64,000 bases of DNA from Oidiodendron maius Zn (GCA_000827325.1 KN832879.1:1054001-1118000), one strand, 5' to 3'. Shown: positions 1 to 12,711, counted from the first letter of the stretch. Notes: generated by a model from the sequence alone, not told the origin. Numbers and translations are program-made.

Positions 1-1
1 T

Positions 2-1305
2 ACAGCCAAGCAAGTCTATGATCTATATTTCCCAGTTGGTTTCAGATTTATCTGCTACGCAGAGCGTCCAGCAGTATGTGGCCGATTTGGAAATGGAGAA
101 GAGAACCTCTGGAGGTTTGAGTTTGTCGTGAGGCCAGGTGAGAACGCAATGGAAATGGCAAGCGAAACAAGAGCTATGGAGATCATCCTACCCTATTTAA
201 CGCATGCTGGATCAAAGTATGGGTGAGTAACTGTCAATCCTGTTATGTCGCAGGTCACCGCCTAACAAAGCAAGACGGCCTTACGCCAAAATACAATATC
301 CTCTCGATTGTATCGAAGTTCTTCGCTCGAGACCGTTTGAATTTTCTGCACGAAGTTGCAACAAGTGGTCAGTAGGTCGAGTGATCCTTGCAGGGGATGC
401 CGCTCATGTCTTTCCGCCTTGTAAGTCCAGAAGTTCAACAGTTAAAACGCGTATCCTAATGGTGCCAAGTCGGGGGTCAGGGTATCTCATCAGGATTCCG
501 CGACTCATCAGGTCTAGCTTGGCGCCTTGCTTTCATTATCCGAGAGAATGCACAACGTCATGAAGATATACTATCAGGCTGGTTTCGCGAGCGACAGCAG
601 CAGATAAACGAGTCCTTGGACAAGACAATCCAGAATGGGAGGCTATGTACGGAAGGGAATACCTGGAGATTCACGATGTTGAAGTTGGTATTCTTATTCA
701 TGCAATTGATTCCACCCCTCAATCGCATCCTGGAAAAGGGCCCACGCGCGAAAGGCATGATTCGATATGAGTGTCAAGAAGGTCTGCCTTTCTTGGGAAA
801 TTTTTGCGGCGGAATATGTCTACCTCAGGTAGTTTGTACTCCGGTGTTATCGAAATCGAGGAGATTAGAAGTGTGCTTCACCGACGATATCATATTTCGA
901 AAAGGCAAGAAAGGCATTTTCCAGCTGGTTGTTCTCCTGGAGAACGCCGCAGACATCAAGCTGGCTCGAGAGGCTATTGCTGGATTGGATATACTATCAG
1001 CAAATTTTATTTTGCCAAGTGAGGCGACATTCATTATTCAAAAGTCCGAAGTTGGTGTATTCCACTCAGATAATAGCAATGATGTGTATCGTCTTGCAAC
1101 TGCTGATGAATTTGCGGCTTCCGAGACGCTGTGCAAGGGACGTCCGGCACCACGGTACTATGATATGTATCAGATGAGGAAAGACTTGCGTCATAAGCGC
1201 TTTGTGATTGTCCGTCCTGACTATTTCTTGTATGCTGCGTGTGATACAGACGAACAGCTGAAAGAAATCTCTTCCGGCATTCGGCAGACCGTGGGTTGCT
1301 ATTAA
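2..1305 (+). CDS. FAD-dependent aromatic-ring monooxygenase (PHBH type), 3' part
   Basis: This is the C-terminal part (about 400 residues) of a flavin monooxygenase of the p-hydroxybenzoate hydroxylase/MhpA group, cut by the left window edge. I read three exons, 2-222, 275-420 and 470-1305, with introns of 52 and 49 bp in consistent phase. The second exon carries the FAD-ribityl motif GRVILAGDAAHVFPP, and splicing continues it as FGGQGISSGFRDSSGLAWRL, the usual sequence after the GD motif in this family. The rest matches the position of the C-terminal thioredoxin-like domain of phenol hydroxylase relatives. Such enzymes hydroxylate aromatic substrates with NAD(P)H and oxygen; the substrate cannot be told here. 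No PKS, NRPS or terpene core enzyme is visible nearby, so a secondary-metabolite role is not supported within the window. Confidence 0.85.
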
Positions 1306-1874
1306 ATATAACTAATTCGAGTTCTACCGTGCTGTTTCCACTCAGTTCATTTACGATTTACTCTTCTATCTATAGACAGCTTATTGGACATGTATGGTTA
1401 AGTTTGGAGTTCCCTGCGGGACATGAGCTACGTTGCTTCCGAAGGTGCTAAATTCCGAGGCGTCACCTCGCCATGTAATCGGCAGTGCTAGATGTAGTGC
1501 TGCAACCAATCGAAACTTACGTCTAGTTATGATTAGCATTTAAACGCGGCATTTAAAAGGGCATTTCTGATAACGAGCCAAACTCTGCCTGCAAGGCGCG
1601 GCCGAGCCGTTACCCCCTATGTCAAGTCAGCCTTGTTCACGTATCGCTAGGGCAATCAGTCCCATGCCAAGACCAGCCGCAAGGCGGTGCAGCTCCGACA
1701 CATTAATACCGCACTGGAAAAAGAGGTACATTGTCGATCCAGCGGTTAGGTTTGACATACAAGCTTTACGGGACTAATGTATAATATTCGTAAGCCCAAT
1801 TTTTATCATCTTCTGGGCATTTTCTACTTTCAATTGTATTCCACACATTTGATAACTGACATTCTCCACGCTAA
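1306..1874. other. Intergenic, no gene seen
   Basis: About 570 bases with short open frames only. It holds the 3' flank of the monooxygenase and the presumed promoter of the next gene. I see no repeat or RNA gene. Confidence 0.5.
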
Positions 1875-2615
1875 ATGGATGGCAGCGACACTCACGCCCT
1901 CCCCACCTACGATCGGAATGTGGCTCCACGATACGACCCGAACACTAGCACGGCGAATCCAGCCGGCTGGATGACCATTACGATCGATCCAACTGGAATG
2001 GTGGTCAAAAAGTTGCCCGCAAGCGACTCCGCGCCCCTCTACTATCTCAGCAAGACTTTACTGCACGTCAACATGGGGACCTCGATCCATGTCAAGAGGG
2101 CAGCCGGAGACGCGGGGGCGGATTCATCCCTCGATGTCTGGGCCATTGGAGATCATTATATTGCCCCCACGCACACGCACAGAAAGCTGTTCAAGGAGAT
2201 TTTGGTGGCGCGTTCGCACGGCTTGTTTGTCTGGGCGCGACTTCGAGAGATCGTGTGGGATTTCAGCACGCGGGTCGCCCTCAAGAAAGGCGAGGGGATG
2301 GATGGACTGAAGGCCGGAGGGTCTACTGGACTAACTGACCCCGTCTACCTGATCGGAACTGCGAATGGCCCAGGAACAAGGCGGAAGACCTTATTCCAGT
2401 CGCTCAGTGGGAAGTGGATTTGCTACGAGCCTAATGAGGAGGGTGAGACCATTGCGCTCGAGAGGGAGGGGGGAGCAGAGTGTGCGGGTATGCCAGTGCT
2501 AAGTATCCAGAGGGAGTTGGATCAGGATATGCTGGATTTTTTGATCTCAGCTTGGTTGGTGACTTTGTGGGGGGAACTTGGAAAGAGAGTTCGTCGCTTG
2601 AGCAAAGGCCGCTGA
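1875..2615 (+). CDS. Conserved hypothetical protein, possibly tubby/LURP-one fold
   Basis: A single-exon frame of 246 residues with no signal peptide or membrane segment. The first 30 residues are polar and proline-rich (ALPTYDRNVAPRYDP), followed by a region of alternating hydrophobic residues with isolated tryptophans (SLDVWAIGD, GLFVWARLREIVWDFS, KWICYEP). This resembles the beta-rich fungal hypothetical proteins related to the LURP-one/tubby C-terminal group, but I base that only on pattern, so no function is assigned. The ATG at 1875 is the first in frame after an upstream stop. Neighbouring genes do not suggest a pathway. Confidence 0.6.
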   Translation: MDGSDTHALPTYDRNVAPRYDPNTSTANPAGWMTITIDPTGMVVKKLPASDSAPLYYLSKTLLHVNMGTSIHVKRAAGDAGADSSLDVWAIGDHYIAPTHTHRKLFKEILVARSHGLFVWARLREIVWDFSTRVALKKGEGMDGLKAGGSTGLTDPVYLIGTANGPGTRRKTLFQSLSGKWICYEPNEEGETIALEREGGAECAGMPVLSIQRELDQDMLDFLISAWLVTLWGELGKRVRRLSKGR

Positions 2616-3463
2616 GGGAATAGGTACGCAATACTATTTCCCTCCTTTGAGCACTTATACATGGGTGGTTTTGTTACCGTGTCTTTTATATTTGCAAGTT
2701 AGCGATAGTTAATATGTTACTTGAGGGACATTGCGATGTCTCAATTATCGAGAAATTCTATAGACATGCATTCGAGCATTCGGGCGCAAAATACCTCTCG
2801 CCTTGGGAGGAAATGGCACCGACTCTCGCTAGGGAAATTTACCTGCAAAGCCAGGAGTTGTCTTAGTGCTTGCGGGAAAACCAAGGCGCCAATTACTTGC
2901 CCTCTGTGCCTGTCCGCCAAGGCGATTATATAGAATCGCGATTCCGTGTTCAGCCATTTTCCCAAACAAGCAGGAGGAAAAGCTGCCACAACCAGGAATA
3001 TATTCCATCTAGCGAATACCACTCCCTGTATCCGTCCACGTGCATTACAGCCCTCGGTTCCCCGCCTTCCGCCACCGAAAGACATGCTTCCGTGTATTTC
3101 ACTGTAGAACTTCTTCCATGTGTATCTCTGCAGATAGCACATATGGCAGAACGTCTCAGCGGATGGGGTACTACGGATTACTTGAGTCGCTTTTAGGCCT
3201 TACAACCCTGGCTTGAATTTTGTATCTTTGATCCCACTCTCATTTCTAGGTCCTGACTCTGGATCCCGCTCTTAATTCCATATTCTTGTCGCGGTAGTAC
3301 TGTACTGCACATATTTCTGTTGTTGGTCGTAAGGTACATGGTTATAAGTATCCTAGCTCGGAAAATCCGCCACGCTCTTCCACCTCCCTCGACCTCTTTA
3401 ATCATTAATCTCAGCCGTCTTAATTTGCAAATCGTTCATGCTTTGCCACAATTTCTTCACAAG
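2616..3463. other. Intergenic, one possible short coding remnant
   Basis: About 850 bases. A 50-codon plus-strand frame at 2714-2866 (FYRHAFEHSGAKYLSPWEE near its middle) has protein-like composition and might be a gene scrap, but I do not recognise it. A 133-codon minus-strand frame at 2741-3142 looks random. The last 150 bases should hold the promoter of the phosphoesterase gene. Confidence 0.35.
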
Positions 3464-4984
3464 ATGCATTTTCTTAGTACGGCCGTTATCTTTGCCCTGC
3501 TGGGCACCGTCTACGGTTTCCCGCCCCACCACGGACCTCTTCGGCGTCCCGATCCACCTCGGCATCTAGACGACAGCATGCTCGCAGCTCTCAAAGCTCT
3601 TGGAAGGAGTCCGGACGACTTCCGTCTTCCTGGCTCAATCCCCAATCCGCACGCTCCAGCTGGAAGCGATCAATTACCCGGGATTGACCACATTGTGATG
3701 CTCATGCTGGAGAATCATTCCTACGACAACATCTGGGGCACCCTTGATCGTCCCGACGCGGAAGGCTGGCCAGTCGATCTTTGCACAGGAAAACCTTCGT
3801 CAACAAATAAATTTGCCAATGGCACCATCCTCCACGCTTGGGAGATGCCCGAGACATGTCAACGTACACCTGGATCCGATGGACCTACTCAGAGCTGGTT
3901 GAGCTCGCATCTGCAGTTTGACAATGGAAGCATGGATGGTTTTGTTACAGGTGGTGGCCTGAAGCCAATCTCCATGGGCTATTTTACTCCCGAGCAACTG
4001 CCATTTATGCACTCCATTGGCAAGATCTTCCCAATTGGTGACCGGTTTTTCTGCTCCCTTCTTGGTCAGACGTGGCCGAATCGAATGTATCTTATAGGAG
4101 GCACCTCCCTAGGTATTGTAAGTACAGGGCAAGCTCTCGGTGGCCTACCAGTAGTAGATACCATCTACGACAGGCTAGATCAATATAATATCTCGTGGAG
4201 AAATTACGTCGTTGGTTTTGGCCAGTAAGGCTTTCCCATTTCATACATATCGCCCTTTATAGTAATGCCATACAATGCTAAGAGACAAATAAGGCCAGAT
4301 GCTCTAGCTACGCTCGATCTCTTTGTATCGAACATTCCACTAGGCATTAAGAATGGCAGGACAATTGAACAGTTCTTCGTCGATGCTGCGGCAGGGAACT
4401 TGCCCAGCTTTACCTTTATTGACTTGAACGGCACTACGCAATCGCAAGAAGCGCCGCAGAATATGGTTGTTGGCGAAGCCATACTATCAGATATCGTACA
4501 GGCCCTTGGTTCATCCCCTCAGTGGAGCAAAACTCTTATGATCGTCAACTACGATGAGCACGGCGGATATTATGATCATGTGCCACCACCACAGGCCCTA
4601 GAACCAGATTCCATCCCGCCTGACCCACCAGTGGGCGAATTCCAGTATGAAGGTTATAGAAGATACGGCTTCCGTGTCCCTTCCGTGGTCATCTCACCAT
4701 GGGCCAAGAAGAATCATGTCAGCCATATGGTGTATGATCACACTTCAATTCTTGCATTTCTTGAACACAAGTGGAATCTTCCAGCCTTGACGTACCGTGA
4801 TGCAAATGCCAACAACATGTTGGATTTCGTCGACCTCGAGGCCCTGAGACTTGGTCGTATGAATTTTCCTTCCATGAAGGAATTGAACTTGAGTCCGCCT
4901 GGAAATACGACGGCTGCACTGGCTTGTTCGTTTACGACGGAGGATGTCTTTCCTCCGCCAGATGCATATGAATATCCCAATTAA
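3464..4984 (+). CDS. Secreted phosphoesterase (phospholipase C / acid phosphatase family)
   Basis: A member of the bacterial-type phospholipase C/phosphoesterase family (PF04185). The ATG at 3464 starts a clear signal peptide (MHFLSTAVIFALLGTVYG), so the protein should be extracellular or wall-bound and hydrolyse phospho(di)esters. Family motifs appear in order: MLENHSYDNIWGT (metal-site Glu and Asn), GDRFFCSLLGQTWPNRMYL, NYDEHGGYYDHVPPP and RVPSVVISPWAKKNHVSH. A TAA at 4226-4228 interrupts the frame between the second and third motifs, and the frame then continues in register. A 60-bp intron at 4225-4284 (donor GTAAGG, acceptor AG at 4283-4284) removes it and gives 486 residues, but its branch site is weak. 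If it is not spliced, the gene carries a nonsense codon. Confidence 0.8.
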
Positions 4985-5375
4985 GTAATTTAGTCCTGAG
5001 AGTGTAGTAATAATTAAAATATTATCTTCGCCGTCGTATGATTGAGTACCTGTCACACACTAGTAATTATCTCACTTCCACACGTCAATGAATTTTATGT
5101 CATGACATAATTTGCAAATATTAGCGCTTTACCTTGAAGAGAATTAATTCCACAATCATCAGAATTACATATTCCTAGGAGGGGTATGGTTGTAACCACA
5201 CCGGCCGAGCAAATATGACAGATGTGAAATGTCAGAACTCAGCAGCTCCGAATTCTCACTACGGCTTAAGGCAAGGTAAAGATCACAGCAATGTGCTGGT
5301 ATGTCTTTAACTTTTTCCATTTCTACTAAAAGTTGACCTATTGACTAGCAATGGAAGTAAAGTGAACTTCGGGAG
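4985..5375. other. Intergenic between convergent genes
   Basis: About 390 AT-rich bases between two convergent genes. I see only 3' flanks here. Confidence 0.5.
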
Positions 5376-6632
5376 CTATAGCCTTACTACCAGCTTCGTC
5401 CCCGAGACGCCAGATTTCAGTGTGGCCAATCCACCTTCGATAGCTTCTAAGCCCTCACCTACCACCGTCACCGGCAGGGGCACGTTATATCTTCCACTTT
5501 CGAGAAGCTCTCCCAGTGCCATCGACAAGTTCTCGCCGCCAGGGCAGGACATAACGTTCCTTCCAACCACGAGTATATGTTTCACATCCGCGGGAATATT
5601 CTGTACTGTCCGTCCCGTGATGACTTCAGCGAAGCTTTTTGGCCCTGTCAGCGTCCCCAACAAGGCACTGTTAATGAGGACGCTGGCAACAGGGTCAATG
5701 AGGGCTTCAACGCCAGCACCGTTCGGAGTGGCCGCCTTGATTTGCTGGACAACATCAGGAGAATGATAGTCGAAAGCTTTATTGGCCCCAAGGGATTTGA
5801 GGTGTTCATGATGCTGAGGAGAGCTAGTTGTGAGGATAATGGCGTTGGGGAGAGCAATGCGCAATAGCTGAATTGCAGCAGCCCCCACCGAAGAGCTTCC
5901 GCCTAGCACCTGATGAGATTGATAAGCTTCAGTGCAGAGCGGTTTGAGGGAGTGTATATTTCAAAGACTGACTAGAATAGACTTTGGAGTGAAACCTTCA
6001 GTACGTCCCTGTTTTAAGAACGGAAGTGGTATCTCCAAGGCGTGATATATTGCTGACGCAGCGGTCCTGTAGCCGACTCTGCACATGAAATGAGGCTCTG
6101 TCAATTATGAAGAAAACATGGTGTTCTACTAACGTGAGAGATGCAGCCTCTTCGAATGACAAAGATTTCGGTTTATGGGTTACACTTGTCGCTCCGATAA
6201 TAGCCAATTCCTGTGGATCACTTATTAGCCAGGGAGAGAAACAACTTAATTCGAATGTAGCAAATATCATACCTGGAAGGCAGCGGATTCCGGAATCTGG
6301 GGATCTAATCGAGAAAAGACTTCATCACCTTTCTTGAAGCCCTGAACACCTGGTCCCACGTCTTCCACAGTCCCGGCACCCTCGCATCCAAAAGTCGCTG
6401 GCCAGGACTCAACGGCAATTCCAATTGAGCTTTTGTGTAATAAACAGTAAGCAAGTAGTTTAAAACCCAAATATTGAATCATGGCATTCACTCACAGTTG
6501 TTTCCAGTCGATAGGATTTAGGCCGATAGCATGGAGTCGAATGAGAACTTCCCCCAACTTAGGAACGGGGCGGTCGACCAGAACCTTCTCAAACGGCCCT
6601 CCAATCTTGATTGCTTGATAACGATAGGCCAT
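5376..6632 (-). CDS. MDR-family NAD(P)H oxidoreductase (quinone oxidoreductase/enoyl reductase-like)
   Basis: A medium-chain dehydrogenase/reductase of 336 residues in five exons on the minus strand: 6496-6632, 6273-6429, 6134-6210, 5973-6078 and 5376-5909. The four introns are 55-66 bp and phase-consistent. The N-terminal GroES-like domain includes GEVLIRLHAIGLNPIDWKQ and FGCEGAGTVEDVGPGVQGF. The Rossmann domain starts with ILVLGGSSSVGAAAIQLLR. The zinc-binding GHE signature of alcohol dehydrogenases is absent, which puts it with the zinc-free quinone-reductase/ToxD-like enoyl-reductase branch. The likely reaction is NAD(P)H-dependent reduction of an activated double bond or quinone. No polyketide synthase partner is visible in the window, so a trans-acting enoyl reductase role is not supported. 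Confidence 0.85.
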
Positions 6633-8891
6633 TATGGCTATTATCCAGAGTACAGAGGATTTTGATGAGATAGTGAAAGTTTCGTGATTAAGATAACGGG
6701 GATTTGGCCGTGTGTAGAGGGGTTTCCCTCTATTTATAATCATGCAAGGCTAGTGACACGTGTGAGAAAAGAATCATTGGTAGCCGAGTGCTAATTTTCT
6801 TGCGTCGATTTTCTCCAGCTATAACTGCTATGTATGCTCTTTCTAGGGGCTTTTATTATGTCCGCCAGGGTTTCAGAACTATGCTTTCACGGAAGGAGTG
6901 GCGATTTTCGAAAAAGACGCTAGTATACAGTCACGATTACCGAAATAGGCAACTTGTTCGCGAGTTAGTGTATTATTTAGCAACTCACTTATCACAGCAT
7001 GGGTTACATTTTCTCTACTCTGATGAATAATTATAGAGATAACAGCTTATATCATCGTCCCAGGGTGGAAGTCTTTCGTACAGTAGTTCTTTTCAGATTA
7101 TGCCGCAATACCGCTGGAGCAGCAAATTCAGTCCGCTGTCATCAAAGTATACGGCTTGCTGCTCTCCTGCATACAACGAGAAACGAACTCTGCCTTGTAA
7201 CAAAAAAATACAGAAGAAGTTCACGCTATTATCTAGATTCTATTTTAAGAAAATCGCCCCTACGTAAAGACCTTTCCGCTTGACCATCTTTGCCAACTCG
7301 GGAGCTCGGAGCTGAACGACGAGTTCCACAAACGACTAAGTATTAGTGGTAGTTAGCTCTGTATGTGACGAAAGGCTATCAGAGTTTGATGGAGATCTGA
7401 ACTAAATTCGTTCAGTCGCTTTACGACCTTGGTCTCGAACTCGACAATTCGGACTATTATCACCGCCAGGCCGACGGGAGCGAAAGCTTCCGCCATGGAG
7501 GCTATAATTCGACCTCAAAATCGTGTCTAAAGGGCAAGTACAAATTCTTGAGACGCCAACTGGGCCGAAAGGGACTATATTTTGAAGTATGCATGGCAAT
7601 GCGGTTAAGTGAAGACGCACGAGACTCGGATAAAATGGAGGCTGCGCGTGAGGCTTTCTACTGTGGAAGTGTGCGAGCCAACTGCTCCGTCACCATGATC
7701 CAGCTCGTGCTATAATGTCCGCGATTTAAATTGTATCCTCGCACATTTAATCAGTCCCAGAGGATATCACCCCACAGAAATATGATTGCAGGTAAAAAGC
7801 GGTCTATTCTTCTAGGCTTAGTGGCCTCAATCACTACCTTTATGCCTAGTTCCAAACACTAAGGCTCCGTATGTAAGTTTAAGGAGCTTTCTTGGGGATA
7901 TTATCGGCACTCTAAATTAACTCTAAGCCTTCCAGCCAATATCGATCGATACCGTGACTGAAACCTCCTACATTGTAGATGCTAACGGCAATACTTGTAA
8001 TGTATCCGATGATCAGAATAGTCAAAGCAGGCTCTTGAGAGCTTATCCCATGAGAGAAATGTATTAATAGCCTCAGACAGCACTGCTTACTTATTTTGTC
8101 AATGCAAACTGGTTCGCTTCCACCAGGCCCTGTGACGCGAGAGCCTTCCCACCAACCGCTGGACCAGGGTTATACTTTAAAACAAGCAGTGCAATGAAAC
8201 GGTCGCTGCTTTCCTTAAAGCGAAGTGAGGCCCTTTTTTATCCGTTTTGCCTTTAACATACCAGCTTTATGAAACCGTAAATCGCAGAGAACAGGTATCT
8301 ACTCTGTATGATGGTCTAGGTTCCGTAGGCCTCTGTTTCAAAGCCTACATTAATGGTGTAAGTGTAAAGGAAGCCCTGCTCTAATGGAGGCCGCAAATCA
8401 TGGCGTGCATTGGCGTTGATTAGGCTCCAGTACAATTTCCTTGGGCTGCGTCTTGTTCTTGTGGCCTCAAAATTCAATTTTCCGGAGGCTGCATGTGATT
8501 CGCTGCGCGCGTTGTGGCCTCACTTCGGCACGCCTCATATTTGTTGTAGTACGAGCGCCGTTTTTGTGTCGTTGGTTGCCTTGTTTTGACCGTAGAACCG
8601 AAGCGACACCCATATATCAGTATTATTCCCCGCTTTCACAGGTCTTGCCATTTTTTCTCCAGACACTCTTCAAAAGGCCAAAAGCCTCTACACTCACTGA
8701 ACCTTCTCATCCGCAGACAACTTGTCAGAACACCAAGACCTTTCTTCGGAACCTAGAACTGCCGTCCAACCCCTCGACTTTGACCGCCTTTCAGCATTGA
8801 ATTGGTCATTTGAGGATCATTCTGTATTACATGCCAAAACTTCAGATAGAAAAGTGCATGTCAGCGACTGAATCAAGCAGCTTCGAATTCA
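6633..8891. other. Long gene-poor stretch
   Basis: About 2.26 kb without a recognisable gene. The frames of 60-119 codons here (for example 8441-8800) have random composition and no domain. The right end must contain the promoter and 5' UTR of the zinc-finger gene at 8892. I see no strong terminal or tandem repeats. Confidence 0.45.
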
Positions 8892-10325
8892 ATGGACTAC
8901 GGACCATATCTCTGTCACACTCGTGCCAGTGAGGATCTCCCGGTACCAGGGAACTTGACTGCCGTCAAATGGATTTACCAAGAGCCTAACAGCCAACCAA
9001 AGACTATGACATTGAGATTAGCTTACGCTACAGACTTTGCTGAGGAGCTTCCATCACATCAGTGTGGAAATGCTCCTCCTCAATTTCTCGCGGAAAGTGA
9101 TCTAAATGTGTGGACTTCAGGTTGTGCTTCTTTGCTCAGTAATCCGTTAGATGGTCAGGCAATGTCTCCAGGTTACCTGATGGGATCTCTCGCTGGCACG
9201 GGTCAAAAGACGTTGCTAGATAGCGAGGTTACTCATCAGGTCCTGGAGAATAGCACTGAAGTACATAGTAGTCATCCCACTATGATTCCTCAGCCGCTCC
9301 AGAGCCTGGTGAGTAACTCTCATCTTAAGATAGCTCCTTCCGTAGTGAATATAATGATTGACACATCCAGAGCAATGTTCTATTTGATCTAGGTAACAAT
9401 ACCCCTCAGGGAGTATTGACCCCTGAAGACATATCGTGGATGGATCTCCTGGACGGTGCTGCTGATCATAATGCGTCGCAAATCTCCTCTAAAGTGCGCG
9501 AAAGTTGTGAAGACTTACAGCGTTTCAAGACTCCAGCATATAATCTGCAACTCAATAATGTTATAACTGCATATCGGGCAAAAGACGCAACTGATGCCAA
9601 CAATTCCGAAATCTCTGAGCTTCGGTCCTCGGAGTTCAGTGCCGGGAGCTGTGTCGACATTCCCAGGTTACAGCCGTCGATTTATTCCTCCAGCAGCTCC
9701 GATACTTCTGATCTCGTGTCTTCGGAACGGGGATTGACAGCAACGAACGCAGCCTTTCTCGTGGTAAGGGAGCAGCCACCTTGTGGACGGTTTGTAATAC
9801 CGAATTAACAGAGCGCCAGGTAAATAATCAGCATGATAAGCCAATGGCAGCAAAATCGAAACGGACCCGAACTTCGGCAGTCGTCAATAAGCGTCATTCC
9901 AAGTACTGCCCACACTGCGATGTGACATTTCCAACTCCAAGCGCCTTGACGTAAGTAGACCAAGAACCTGGAGATTCGGACAACAAACATCTTTGGATTC
10001 TAACAATAATTTTGGCCACAGGCGACATATCGAGAAGATCACCAGGCCTTACGCTTGCCCCTACCGGGGCTGCATCTTCAGGTGCGCTTCTCACCGGGAT
10101 GTGGAGCGGCATTTGGCTACTATCAAGCACCGAGACCCAAGTAGCGAGGAAGATCAGCCCGCGTTGCTCTTCTGTCCTATTGCCGGGTGTAAGTATACTA
10201 AGAGAGGAGTTGCGCGGCAGGACAACTTACAGAGGCATATAAGACTTCGCCACCCAGGTTTCAAATATCAGTCAGCCTTATCTCAGGGATCATCAGTGAA
10301 CCACAGACCTCTTCAAACTTCTTGA
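8892..10325 (+). CDS. C2H2 zinc-finger protein, three fingers, probable transcription factor
   Basis: Four exons (8892-9308, 9410-9763, 9820-9950, 10022-10325) join into a 401-residue protein; the introns (101, 56 and 71 bp) have good donors and branch sites such as TTCTAAC. The first 270 residues are low-complexity, rich in Ser, Gln and acidic residues. A basic linker (KSKRTRTSAVVNKRHSK) leads into three C-terminal fingers: CPHCDVTFPTPSALTRHIEK, then CPYRGCIFRCASHRDVERHL with KHRD, then CPIAGCKYTKRGVARQDNLQ with RHIRLRHPG. The finger spacing, with one or more extra residues between cysteines, is typical of fungal C2H2 regulators. The first finger is split by the third intron. Nuclear DNA binding is inferred; the target is unknown. 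Confidence 0.85.
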
Positions 10326-11072
10326 CTTTGACTGAGAATAGAGCCGGCTGCCGCACTAAGCGCAGAAATAAATTTGGGAAGTACTCCAGTGGGTGGGATT
10401 ATATTAGTTAGGGAATCAGAAAGGCGCAAAGGGGAAGGAAAGGATTCGGGGCAACAGTGGGAAGGGCTTTTTTTTAACTGGCATCAGACCGTCTTTCACT
10501 CTTAATTTTCAGATTAATTAGTTATCTGGATATTGTTAGCCTGTGGCGTTACTAAATTTAGAATGACATTTCTTTTAAATACTGCTTATATATAGGGCAG
10601 CAGATGAGTGGTTATTCGGCGTTGTTGAATTGACCGACCAAGTAAGTATTGAAAACTAGCACAAGCCAAAACTCTCGACAAGGTGCAACACAATTCTATT
10701 ATATATCGACCCTATAAAGTCCAATATCAAGGTATTAAATAAGCAGTCTGAGACCAGAGATATAGCCAAGTGCAATTTATAGTAGAATAAAGACCGCCTT
10801 TTAATTAATGCACGCACTAGCTTAGCGAATGCGAGATTGGTGCGGTTGCCGTGAGCCGATGATCAACACCTATCGAGCTTAATAAACTTGCATTTGTAAG
10901 GCCACAAGGGTCATTGTTCCGCTCACCCCAGTTGGGCCCGCTCTTTGATTCTTTCTAACTGAATTCCGAGATCGCTATGGCGTGAAAGGGCAAATGAAGT
11001 GTAGAGCCAGTTACATGGAAAGCAAGTTGGACTCTCCCACTGTTCTGTGGCCATCTGTTCCGGACCTTCAAA
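10326..11072. other. Intergenic between two regulator genes
   Basis: About 750 bases, AT-rich in the middle, with no recognisable gene. It contains the 3' flank of the C2H2 gene and the promoter of the Zn2Cys6 gene. Confidence 0.5.
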
Positions 11073-12711
11073 ATGATATTCAGCAAAGGATGTATCAACT
11101 GCCGGTCTCGAAGGATCAAAGTATGTTGCCCTTTTCGGTCCTCCTTATATCCTAATCTACATTCCGATCTGATTAGGCGTTAGTGCAACGAATTGAGACC
11201 TCGGTGCACGCAGTGCGCAAGGGCCGGCTTGGCTTGTTCGGGATACAGAACACAGGCTGATGCTATGTTCAAAGACCAGACTGAGAAAGTTTCACGCAGA
11301 CCCCACAACCAAAAGGAAGTTACTGAAATGTGTAATAATTTCAAAGTTGATAAGAGGCGACTTCCCTCTCAGGCGGAGACACCTTTCCGAATATCTCCAC
11401 GACGAACATCGCTATCTTATTTGATCTCTATACCGATCGAGTCTATTGCGCAGACTTTCTTTTTTAATAATTATTCAATAGTGACTCCAAGCTACGCCGC
11501 CACTGCGAAATTCGATTCCTGCCAGCCAAATGCTAAACTTCTTAGCATCACTGCGGTCGGCATGGCAGGTTTGGCAAACTCAAGGAGGGACCCAGGTCTC
11601 ATGGTGCGTGCAAGGGCAAAATACGAAGTATCCCTCCGAATGATGAAAGAAACACTTCATAATCAGACAGAAGCTCTGAAAGAGGCTACTTTTGCTTCGG
11701 TATTCGTAATGTCTATGTTTGAGGTATAGGATTTCCTGCCATTCTCTTAAGTTGCGTATGCCGGAATTCTAACTACATGCCAGATGATTGCCTGTGAAGA
11801 TCCCCTCGCTACGGAATCATGGCTCAGTCATATACATGGCGCAACCGCATTAGTGGCACTGCGGTCAAAGGATGATTGGAACAGTGCTCCAAACCTGAGA
11901 GGATTCTTGCAAGTCTGGTACATCACTGTACGTCTGAAGAGTTGTTTGTCAGGTTATACCGATTTTAATATTCCAATAGGCAATGGGTTGTCTTCTCAAA
12001 GGCACACATGTACCTCCATTCATCATGAAGTTGATCCAGCGTTCTCAGGCTTTCCATTCCAGTACGGATCTTCTACCAGCCAGTCAGCTGTTTCGAATCG
12101 TATATGAATGCGCTAAACTACGCGACTCTATCTCGAAGAATAATACGTCTAGTCTAATGGACATAACAGGTACGGCCATCCATCTCGAACAAAAACTGTT
12201 GTTGTGGGTGTCTGCACTTCCATCGAGTTGGACATATCGCATAGTTGCTCTAGATGCCGAGGACAAAGTTTATGGTCCTTACTACTGCCTGTATGAAGGA
12301 TCCTGGCAAGCTTCAGTGTGGAACTATTATCGTATCTGCCGCCTGCTTATTCACAGCACCATATTACATGCTCTAGATACAATCGAGTCATCAGTCCCTC
12401 CCACAAATCCTGCCCTGGCATTGAAGTGTCGCTTGCAGCGAACAAGTTCCGAAGCTGTTCTCTCTTCAGTGCCTTCCGAGATTTGCGCTAGTATCCCTTA
12501 TCAACTTGGCTTGAATAAGACAGAGATGGAAGATACATTATCGATACCGAAGCCTTCTGGGGTGTTTGGCCTGTTCTTGCTATTGCAGGTTCTCATAGGC
12601 TCTACGGGCATCTCTCGCTCAATCGACAACTGGCTTTCGCACACACTTCAATTTATGGGTAATGAACTGGGAATTAGGCAGGCCTTAGTAGTTAGGAAAA
12701 GGATTATATGA
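11073..12711 (+). CDS. Zn2Cys6 transcription factor
   Basis: Four exons (11073-11120, 11184-11723, 11784-11927, 11980-12711), all phase 0, give 487 residues. The zinc cluster lies at the N terminus and is split by the first intron after GCINCRSRRIK; it continues as CNELRPRCTQCARAGLACSG. Six cysteines with the expected spacing are present, although the usual CD after the third cysteine is CN. The remaining sequence is helical and fits the fungal-specific transcription factor domain in reduced form. It is probably a nuclear DNA-binding regulator. No target is evident; the flanking C2H2 gene and the decayed SDR/amidohydrolase pair are the nearest neighbours. The length is modest but not unusual for the family. 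Confidence 0.85.

Noticed and set aside
2741-3142. 133-codon minus-strand open frame
   Set aside because: The composition is random (many Cys, Arg and Gly in no pattern), there is no domain, and it lies in a presumed promoter and spacer.
8441-8800. 119-codon plus-strand frame upstream of the C2H2 gene
   Set aside because: There is no protein-like pattern and it overlaps the likely 5' UTR and promoter.
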